Below, piece after piece: positions 1 to 5,705 of a DNA stretch of 16,456 nucleotides. Each line of letters opens with the position of its first letter. Position 1 is the first letter of the stretch. The notes under the pieces are model-generated. The model was not told the origin of the DNA. It ran no database searches and worked only from the letters and a program-made list of their open reading frames with translations. The stretch lies in NCBI GenBank assembly GCA_024635735.1, contig JAGXII010000156.1, forward strand, positions 1-16,456, given 5' to 3'. The position numbers and the translations under genes were made by a program. Source of the DNA: Christiangramia sp. Lineage in GTDB: Bacteria > Bacteroidota > Bacteroidia > Flavobacteriales > Flavobacteriaceae.

Positions 1-431
1 AGAATATTCAGATATCGACCCGTACGCACAATTTCACCCATACTTATTACTGAAACTACCAGAATCAAAGCTCCGCTCAAATGAAAAATATGAGCTGCCA
101 TCGTGGATATTTCAACTCCAAAAAGTGCAGGTCCAAACATAACCGCCAGTCCCAGTAGTGCAGAAATTCCAAGACTCCATGGGATACTCATACCCCAGAC
201 TGAAGAATAGAAAACTTTCAAAGGTTTTTTAGGCAGGTCTATAAATAACCAGTATATCCAGAGAGTTTGTTTGTGATGCATCGCAAGCATCTGCAGGCGG
301 TCCATAGTATCTTGATCATCATCCCCTTTATTGGAATGATTCTGAACTTCTTTTTCTACCATTGGCCTGGATACACCGCGGCTTCCCATTCCTAAATCAT
401 TATTTTCATGATCTTCCTTTTTACCGCCCAT
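1..431 (-). CDS. SPW-repeat-like membrane protein, 3' end cut by window edge
   Basis: An open frame starts at an ATG (429-431) and runs off the left edge after 143 codons, so the C-terminus is missing. The first 50 residues are polar, with acidic and His/Asp-rich stretches. They are followed by MHHKQTLWIYW and then two hydrophobic segments: one around IPWSLGISALLGLAVMFGP, and one around HLSGALILVVSVISMGE, which leads into RTGRYLNIL. The (S/I)PW turn, the paired helices and the R-x-x-RYLN junction resemble SPW-repeat membrane proteins, whose function is unknown. The family call is by eye and tentative; a small copper-island membrane protein of another family is possible. It lies downstream of the decayed channel gene, after about 216 bases without a gene. 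Its start is preceded by AACCAACCAAA, a motif also found before the DUF305 gene. Confidence 0.5.
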   Translation of the reverse strand, partial: MGGKKEDHENNDLGMGSRGVSRPMVEKEVQNHSNKGDDDQDTMDRLQMLAMHHKQTLWIYWLFIDLPKKPLKVFYSSVWGMSIPWSLGISALLGLAVMFGPALFGVEISTMAAHIFHLSGALILVVSVISMGEIVRTGRYLNI

Positions 432-441
432 CTGAATAATA

Positions 442-452
442 TTTGGTTGGTT
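442..452 (-). promoter_or_regulatory. Possible leader element AACCAACCAAA (copy 1)
   Basis: The minus strand reads AACCAACCAAA ending exactly 10 bases before the ATG of the SPW-like gene. The same 11-mer sits at the same spacing before the DUF305 gene at 8591-8601. Since neither gene has a purine-rich ribosome binding site, this could be a translation-initiation or leader element. Two copies are weak evidence and chance is possible. Confidence 0.2.
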
Positions 453-647
453 GTATAATTTCCTAGAGGCAAAACCGCGGCTTTCACGCTGCGATTATCG
501 TATTAAAAGTACGCATGAATATTCCAAACTTTATTAAGATAATTATAAAATGGAGGCCTCTGCTATTTTCTGAAGATCTGAAAAATAACAGTTTGAAGCT
601 TTAAAGAAGAAAACGTTTAAAAAACTATCCGTGTTTATAAGGGGAAA

Positions 648-1082
648 TCAAGTCCGGGATAGTTCTACCGAACTCCAACTCCATCCATCATGTTTAACTA
701 GAGTATATAATAACTTTCTTTGATTTTCAATCTTCCCGGAAATCTCTCCTCCGGGACTTTCCTTTACCAAAGATGATGCAGATAATTTTTCGGTTTCAGG
801 AAGCGATGCTGCCGCCTACTAATGTTTAAAACCGAATCAGGATTGGAAATTAATATTAAAGAAAAACTCGCCTATAAAAGTATTACCCATAAAATCACTA
901 TTTTCACAAGCAGGATATATCTGGCATGACCCAGTAATTTCTTTTTCCAGTCTTTTCCAGAACATATTGGATAATCTTCCGGTAAGCCATCCGCCTCCCT
1001 GCATTGATATCGTGGTTTGAATGATGTCTATGACCGTAACGATATAGAGCAGAATCCCGGCAAAAAGATAAATATTTTCCAT
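648..1082 (-). pseudogene. Decayed two-pore-type potassium channel gene
   Basis: The ATG at 1080-1082 opens a frame beginning MENIYLFAGILLYIVTVIDI and then the motif QTTISMQGGGWLTGRLS, which looks like the N-terminus of flavobacterial ion-channel (Ion_trans_2) proteins. Near 945-955 the apparent homology moves to another frame, which reads KKLLGHARYILLVKIVILW, meets a TAG stop at 872-874, and continues as SFSLILISNPDSVLN. A third piece (648-815), back in the first frame and ending in RKLLYTLVKHDGWSWSSVEL and a TGA, resembles the C-terminal tail of such proteins. The large middle part, including the pore filter, is absent. So I see a frameshift, a nonsense codon and a big internal deletion. 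The identification is from memory of the family and is moderately sure; the broken state is directly visible. It starts 5 bases after the AraC gene. Confidence 0.55.
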
Positions 1083-1086
1083 TTTT

Positions 1087-1653
1087 TCAGAAAGAATCAA
1101 GAGAACTTCTATGACCAGATTTTAAACTTTTATATTCAGATGGAGAATAGCCGGTATGTTTTTTAAAAGAGGTGGAAAGATAAGCAGCGGTAGAATACCT
1201 CATTTTATCTGCAATCATAGAAAGGCTTAATTCATCGTATTCTATTAGCTCCTTAACCCTTTCTATCCTCATTTCATTATAAAATTTCTTAATGCTCTTT
1301 CCTTCTGAATCACTAAAGAGGTGCGTGATATGACTATAATCGTAATGAATTTTCTCTGATAAAATTTCTGAAAGTTTCTTATTGGAAAGGCTTTCTGAAT
1401 AAATTTCCTCGATTATTACAGTTTTGATCCTGCTAATTAACCTTTCATTTCGTTCCAGGATAAGATCGAAACCAACCTTTAGTAATTCCTTTTTTAATTT
1501 TTCTGTTTTCTCCGGACTTAATGGTCTTTCAAGCTCAACTTCTCCCATATCCACCTTTTTGTAAGCAACTTCATTGCGGGACAGAATTTCCTTAACGGTC
1601 ATGATACACCGCTGACAGACCATATTTTTAATATGAATTTTTATTTTTTCCAA
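1087..1653 (-). CDS. AraC-family regulator with CxxC metal-site head
   Basis: A DNA-binding regulator. The N-terminal ~70 residues begin KIHIKNMVCQRCIMTVKE, a ferredoxin-like, heavy-metal-associated-type fold with a CQRC pair (residues 13 and 16) that could sense Cu(I). The C-terminal half has the two helix-turn-helix units of AraC proteins: LSNKKLSEILSE near residue 90, and LSMIADKMRYSTAAYLSTSF near 143-162, followed by FKKHTGYSPSEYK. No ATG precedes the CQRC motif at a sensible distance. The open frame can be extended to a TTG at 1707, but that TTG touches the upstream terminator hairpin. I prefer the TTG at 1651-1653, giving 188 residues, close to the family length; the usual Met before KIHIKN is an ATA codon here. 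As the only regulator in the island it is the best candidate to control it, which is an inference. Confidence 0.8.
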   Translation of the reverse strand: MEKIKIHIKNMVCQRCIMTVKEILSRNEVAYKKVDMGEVELERPLSPEKTEKLKKELLKVGFDLILERNERLISRIKTVIIEEIYSESLSNKKLSEILSEKIHYDYSHITHLFSDSEGKSIKKFYNEMRIERVKELIEYDELSLSMIADKMRYSTAAYLSTSFKKHTGYSPSEYKSLKSGHRSSLDSF

Positions 1654-1673
1654 ATCCGGTAATTTCAGTAAGT

Positions 1674-1706
1674 AAAAAGCCTGGCCGAATCTATATGATC
1701 CGGCCA
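1674..1706 (-). terminator. Rho-independent terminator after the DUF3347 lipoprotein gene
   Basis: On the minus strand, 19 bases past the stop of the DUF3347 lipoprotein gene, TGGCCGGATC and GATTCGGCCA form a 10-bp stem (one G.U pair) around a 5-base loop. It is followed by GGCTTTTT. This is a textbook terminator. It suggests the copper operon ends here and that the AraC gene is transcribed separately or by readthrough. Confidence 0.8.
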
Positions 1707-1725
1707 AACAATTTTCTTATCTAAT

Positions 1726-2340
1726 TTACTTTATAGTTTCTTCCAGTCTTCCGCAATTCAGCATTTTATCCCCAAAATAAGGATTTCGGATCTCTTGGGT
1801 ACTTGAATACCAGTAATCTCCTTTTCCTTCAAAAGCCATTGGGCAATACTGCTTATAAATCTCGCCGGAAGCAATCGATTCCTTTAAAACAGGCTCCATC
1901 GCCGCGGTTAATTCTGAAAATAACTCACGCTGCCTGTCAATCCCATCGGTGGTTGCAATATGCCCGGCCAGATTCACAATATTATTAGAATCATTTTGGG
2001 CATAGGTTTTCTTAAGATCTGCCGCCGCTTTCTTTGCCGCTTCCGGATCACTAGCTACCATGCCGTCTTTAATATCAAGGTAATCTTTATAAGCCTTGGC
2101 TGTTATTTCATTAGAAAACTCTGCCTTAGATTCTTCCATATTTGATGAATGCATAGTAGTATCATTTGTCATACTATCCATGTTCTCCATCTCTCCATCA
2201 TGCATGTTTTCTTCGTGCATTTCATTTTGCATTGGGGCCGATGAATCTTTGTCCTCATCGCTAGTTTGCCTGCAGGAAACCATTCCTATTGTCCCTGCGA
2301 TTAAACCTATCATTGCTACATTTCTAAATTTACGTTTCAT
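1726..2340 (-). CDS. DUF3347 lipoprotein with Met/His-rich linker
   Basis: The 204-residue product starts with a lipoprotein signal (lipobox GMVSC, lipidated Cys23), so it should be anchored in the envelope. Residues ~30-70 are rich in Met, His, Asp and Glu (MHEENMHDGEMENMDSM), a pattern seen in periplasmic Cu(I) chelators. Residues ~78-204 form a DUF3347 domain, ending in CPMA (166-169), EIRNPYFG and MLNCG (193-197). The conserved Cys and Met residues make a metal site likely, although the biochemistry of the family is not established as far as I know. It is the last gene before a strong terminator, 21 bases downstream of the PepSY gene, and is one of four DUF3347 modules in the window. A role as copper chaperone or sponge is inferred. 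Confidence 0.88.
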   Translation of the reverse strand: MKRKFRNVAMIGLIAGTIGMVSCRQTSDEDKDSSAPMQNEMHEENMHDGEMENMDSMTNDTTMHSSNMEESKAEFSNEITAKAYKDYLDIKDGMVASDPEAAKKAAADLKKTYAQNDSNNIVNLAGHIATTDGIDRQRELFSELTAAMEPVLKESIASGEIYKQYCPMAFEGKGDYWYSSTQEIRNPYFGDKMLNCGRLEETIK

Positions 2341-2361
2341 AACTATTATTTGGGTTTCACT

Positions 2362-3072
2362 TTATTTTCTTTTTTTAAACGTTCTGATCATGGTTGGTGA
2401 TGAAATAAACCAGAGCACAAACCCGCTCAGAACGGTCACTAATCCAAGTACAGAAAACGATCTCAATATTATATTATTGAAATCATCACGGCCCTGGTAA
2501 TCCATGGTATGTGTCACCCATAAAAAATCGAACCAGCGCCAGTCGCGATAACGCACAGTTTTAAAACTCCCGTCTCTGGCGCCAATGTATGCCTTCAAAT
2601 TTTCCGGCTGATTATAACTTATTACATAAGCCGGTAAACTGCCTTCCCGATATTCATGATGACTGCCAGTTTCTGTAATCCTTTCAATTCCCTTAATCTC
2701 CAGATCATCCTTCATATGTCTGCTGGCGATATTTATCGCGTCTTCCGCAGAGATCTCCTTCAGTAATTCTCCATTTTCAGCATTTACCAGAACTTCCTCA
2801 TTAATAAAGTAGTACGGGTTTCCTGAAATTTCTTTCAAACTTATAGACTTAATGGTCTTTTGCGGCATCAAATCAGAGATCCCATTTAAATTTTGAAAAC
2901 CTGTTTCCTCTGGTGGCAGTTTTTTAAACTGATCTCCATGAATTTCATCTATATCTGTCCAGCTAAAATACAGACCTCCCGCGGTCCACATTATAAACTG
3001 AATCCCTATAAACAACCCCAGATAACGGTGAATCTTACGAATATTAAGGGCTGTTTTTCTTTTTACTATCAT
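2362..3072 (-). CDS. PepSY domain membrane protein
   Basis: The 236-residue protein has an N-terminal membrane helix (about 16-36, within LGLFIGIQFIMWTAGGLYFSW), a periplasmic part of ~165 residues, and a C-terminal helix (about 205-226, within VLGLVTVLSGFVLWFIS). The N-terminal RKIHRYLGLFIG pattern is typical of PepSY-associated TM proteins. The segment EDAINIASRHM and the following residues fit the PepSY fold, with YVISYNQPENLKAYIGARDG after it. Related proteins are often found with metal or siderophore uptake and with reductases, but no catalytic residues are apparent. It is shorter than the four-helix PepSY_TM proteins (about 400-500 residues). It lies between the permease (63 bases upstream) and the DUF3347 lipoprotein (21 bases downstream). 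Its exact function is unknown; involvement in copper handling rests on context only. Confidence 0.8.
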   Translation of the reverse strand: MIVKRKTALNIRKIHRYLGLFIGIQFIMWTAGGLYFSWTDIDEIHGDQFKKLPPEETGFQNLNGISDLMPQKTIKSISLKEISGNPYYFINEEVLVNAENGELLKEISAEDAINIASRHMKDDLEIKGIERITETGSHHEYREGSLPAYVISYNQPENLKAYIGARDGSFKTVRYRDWRWFDFLWVTHTMDYQGRDDFNNIILRSFSVLGLVTVLSGFVLWFISSPTMIRTFKKRK

Positions 3073-3135
3073 CTATTTTCTGGTTTGACGGCGCAAAATA
3101 ATTTTTGTTTTTATTCTAAAATTGAATAAAGCAGC

Positions 3136-4347
3136 CTAATTTCTAAAAAAATGAATCAAAAGTCCCGATAAAATCACCAATGTGAATATATAAACCACAA
3201 TCCTTTTAAAACCGAGATTTTTAGACAGGAAACCGCTCCAGTTACCATCTATTTTTTTCTTTTTAATATGAAAATAGACCAGTAAAAAACTTAGTACCAC
3301 AAAAAACAAATTAAACCAGAAGGTATAATCTATTTTGAAAGCCTCTCCGGCAGCTATCTTTTTCGTTGATTCAGGAATAAAACCAATGATTTCAAATCCG
3401 TAATTAAGAATAAGGGCTGTTAAGACGATACTGAAATACATAATCACAGCAATATAAAGGGCTACTTTAATACCATAATATTTTCGGTTCATATCTACCA
3501 GTGGCGGCACCATCAAATCTGAATAAATAAATCCCATCACTCCGGCAAATGCCACTCCGGAACTGGCCAGAACGGTAGCCAAAGGAATATTTCCCATAGA
3601 GCCTATAAAAGTCATTGCCGCAACAAATGGCGCCACAGCCGCATTTTCCAGGCGGATTAAAAATCCCGGACTTTCGCCATTCTGAATTAAATCCTGCAGA
3701 AAAATGGCTTCCCATAAACTTTGTGGAACAAAAACAGCGACAATACCGGCAATAGCAAAACCAATGAGTATATCTTCCCAGGCCATTCCCCACTCCATCA
3801 CAAACTTGTTGCTAACCATGTCCCAGCCTTTTTTTGATTTTATACGCTTTTTCCAGTCAAAATCTTCGTCCTCGCCTTCGGCTTCATTTTCTACCTTTTC
3901 ACGCGCATTCTCAATCCATTTCTTAGGATAGGTAAACTTTATGAGCACTGAACTTATAGCAATAAGAACTATTCCGCCTATAATCTCGGCCACAACATAT
4001 TGAGGCCCTAAAAAAATGAAGATTAAAATCCCAAGTTCTATCACCAAATTGGTAGAAGCAAACATAAACGCCACTGCCGTAATAAAATGTGCTCCTTTTA
4101 AAAACAGACTTCTGGCGGTAGCAAGAGCCGCAAAGGAACAGGAAGAGCTTATTGCTCCAAAGGCCGTAGAAACTCCCACACTTTTTACACTTAGTTTACC
4201 CATGTAATGAGTGAGTTTTGCTTTGGGAACAAAAGCCTGAATCATTGCACTTATACTATATCCCAGCACAAAGGCCCAGGCAGATTTCCAAAAAAAACCC
4301 AGAGAGGTAAATGCTGCCTCTCCCCATTGATTTAAGAATTCGTTCAT
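3136..4347 (-). CDS. ArsP-type permease (DUF318/UPF0718 family)
   Basis: A 403-residue polytopic inner-membrane protein. The first half holds conserved features of the PF03773 permease family: the tract GAISSSCSFAALATARSLF with Cys70, and FMFASTNLVIELGI. A cytoplasmic acidic/basic loop (~143-180, ENEAEGEDEDFDWKKRIKSKK) precedes the second bundle with WEDILIGFAIAGIVAVFVP and AAMTFIGSMGNIPLATVL. The last ~60 residues add two more membrane helices. Some members of this family export organoarsenicals; others have no known substrate. The substrate here cannot be read from sequence. It sits 14 bases after the DUF2231 gene, suggesting co-expression, and its place inside a copper island hints at metal or metal-complex transport (inference). 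Confidence 0.82.
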   Translation of the reverse strand: MNEFLNQWGEAAFTSLGFFWKSAWAFVLGYSISAMIQAFVPKAKLTHYMGKLSVKSVGVSTAFGAISSSCSFAALATARSLFLKGAHFITAVAFMFASTNLVIELGILIFIFLGPQYVVAEIIGGIVLIAISSVLIKFTYPKKWIENAREKVENEAEGEDEDFDWKKRIKSKKGWDMVSNKFVMEWGMAWEDILIGFAIAGIVAVFVPQSLWEAIFLQDLIQNGESPGFLIRLENAAVAPFVAAMTFIGSMGNIPLATVLASSGVAFAGVMGFIYSDLMVPPLVDMNRKYYGIKVALYIAVIMYFSIVLTALILNYGFEIIGFIPESTKKIAAGEAFKIDYTFWFNLFFVVLSFLLVYFHIKKKKIDGNWSGFLSKNLGFKRIVVYIFTLVILSGLLIHFFRN

Positions 4348-4361
4348 TTAAAATTTATTTT

Positions 4362-5021
4362 TTAATGTTCCTCATGTTCCGATTCAGGATATTCTCCCTG
4401 TGGCCCCACTCCTTCTATATGCACCAATTGAGCACCATAATGACCGGCTTCAGCTACTGAATAGCCAGCGAAAGCCATTACTATGAAAACTGCAATTTCA
4501 AAACTGCGTTTATTTTTCAGAAAAAATATACTCACCAATTTGAGTACTGCAGCCAAGGCGGCCGACCAGATTGTCCAGTCAGCGAATTTATCATGATTGT
4601 TCATCACCTTCTTTGCCATGGCTGTAAGCTCATGGGCATGCGGATGCGCATATTCCCCGGCTATATATGCGCCAATAAAGCCAAATCCTATCACCATAAA
4701 TATCACCCAGTCCATATTGCGATTCATTACAAAAAGTTGAATCAATTGTAAAAAAGCCGCAAGCAAGAGTAATACAATTGGAAAATGTACAACCAGAGGA
4801 TGAAGATTAGGAAATTCATCAAGACTGGCTTTAACTTGATCATTCTTTGAAGCAAGGGTAGGATTGTCTGTTTTCTCCTGATCCTGAACCATTTCACTTC
4901 CGGAGTTCATTTCTACCGACTTAACTAAATTAGAATTATGTTCCTGAAGCTTATGATCAGTCTGGCCCTGAAGCATAAAAATATTCATTAAAAAAGCAAT
5001 AGTAAATAATACCGTTTTCAT
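4362..5021 (-). CDS. DUF2231-type membrane protein with His-rich segments
   Basis: The 219-residue protein starts with a likely signal peptide (MKTVLFTIAFLMNIFMLQG). A polar linker (20-70) follows, then a four-helix membrane domain beginning NLHPLVVHFPIVLLLLAAF (helices about 76-98, 104-122, 150-168 and 173-191). The HPLVVHFPI start is characteristic of DUF2231 proteins. Further His residues cluster at AHPHAH (125-130), HYGAQLVH and the C-terminal SEHEEH. Histidines at the membrane edge could bind heme or metal, but no function is established for this family. It lies 118 bases downstream of the Met-rich lipoprotein gene and 14 bases before the permease, with which it probably forms a functional pair. 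The start ATG was chosen for the signal peptide. Confidence 0.78.
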   Translation of the reverse strand: MKTVLFTIAFLMNIFMLQGQTDHKLQEHNSNLVKSVEMNSGSEMVQDQEKTDNPTLASKNDQVKASLDEFPNLHPLVVHFPIVLLLLAAFLQLIQLFVMNRNMDWVIFMVIGFGFIGAYIAGEYAHPHAHELTAMAKKVMNNHDKFADWTIWSAALAAVLKLVSIFFLKNKRSFEIAVFIVMAFAGYSVAEAGHYGAQLVHIEGVGPQGEYPESEHEEH

Positions 5022-5139
5022 AATTATTGATTAAGGTTAGTATTGAATTTCAGGATTTAACCCGGATTTTTTTTCGAGTCAACAATTTTAAAATCCAATT
5101 GTCAATCCTGTTTCTTACCATTATGATAGAATTCCCCTA

Positions 5140-5673
5140 TTACATTTTATCCCGATGAGCTTTTATTTTAGCTTTCATTTTCTCCATGAGTTCAGGATTT
5201 TCGTGTAAAAACTGGATCATTTGGTCCATCATTTTTTCGGCCATCTCAGGATTAGACTTCATTTTTTCATGCATGTCCATCATCATTGCCTTTTTCATTT
5301 CAGGATCATTCATCATCATATTTTTCATTTTGTTCTGCATCCTTTGCTGCATTTCAGGATCGTTTTCCATTTTTTCCTGCATCATATTTTTCAATTTCTC
5401 CTTCATTTCAGGATTATCCTTCACTATTTCCTTAATTTTTCCACTCTCCATCATTTGCATATGATCCTTGATTAGCCACATATCTGCCGGTGGAGTCGCA
5501 TGAGCTACTTCCATAAACTCCAGGAATTTAGACTGGTCGTTCACAATTTCATCGTAAACATTATTTCTAAAATTATTTTCTGCCATCGCCTCCGCTGCAG
5601 TTTTGTTCGTTCCACAACTACTTAATAATAATCCAATAATGGACACTAACGCAAATCTCAATACAGTTTTCAT
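5140..5673 (-). CDS. Met-rich lipoprotein with five 18-residue repeats
   Basis: The 177-residue product has a lipoprotein signal (lipobox LSSC, Cys20) and a short N-terminal domain (21-87). Residues 88-177, all the way to the C-terminus, are five back-to-back units of exactly 18 residues, each starting PE(M/L) and usually preceded by D or N: at 88, 106, 124, 142 and 160. I count 30 Met in 177 residues, nearly all in the C-terminal half, often as MM or MMM with Lys, Glu and Gln between. Eighteen residues equal five alpha-helical turns, so each unit should present the same face: a likely continuous helix with Met stripes. Met clusters bind Cu(I) and Ag(I) in other periplasmic proteins, so a copper sponge or carrier is inferred. 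It lies 32 bases after the multicopper oxidase gene, so the two are probably co-transcribed. I recognise no named family. Confidence 0.85.
   Translation of the reverse strand: MKTVLRFALVSIIGLLLSSCGTNKTAAEAMAENNFRNNVYDEIVNDQSKFLEFMEVAHATPPADMWLIKDHMQMMESGKIKEIVKDNPEMKEKLKNMMQEKMENDPEMQQRMQNKMKNMMMNDPEMKKAMMMDMHEKMKSNPEMAEKMMDQMIQFLHENPELMEKMKAKIKAHRDKM
5143..5412 (-). repeat. Five in-frame 54-base tandem units inside the Met-rich lipoprotein gene
   Basis: Five successive 54-base units encode the 18-residue PEM repeats without any insertion or deletion. The DNA copies are clearly diverged (the plus strand repeatedly shows tttcaggat or ctcaggat near unit edges), so this is an old protein-level repeat and not a recent slippage tract. 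Confidence 0.8.
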
Positions 5674-5705
5674 AATTTCTAATTTTTGATTCCTATTTTA
5701 TTTTT

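Noticed and set aside
432..647. Search for a small gene or promoter in the gap before the SPW-like gene
   Set aside because: No frame with recognisable protein features and no TAnnTTTG/TTTG promoter pair of the Bacteroidetes type was seen; only the short leader motif was noted.
1654..1707. Upstream extension of the AraC regulator to the TTG at 1707
   Set aside because: This stretch includes the terminator hairpin of the upstream gene, and the added residues lack similarity to the family.
5090..5111. Possible inverted repeat ACAATT...AATTGT in the gap after the Met-rich lipoprotein gene
   Set aside because: Only 6-bp AT-rich arms with no T-run; expected by chance in such DNA.
5186..5475. Plus-strand frames rich in His and Phe opposite the Met-rich repeats
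   Set aside because: ATG read backwards is CAT (His) and Glu/Lys codons read as Phe, so the His-rich pattern is a mirror of the Met-rich gene; no independent coding evidence.
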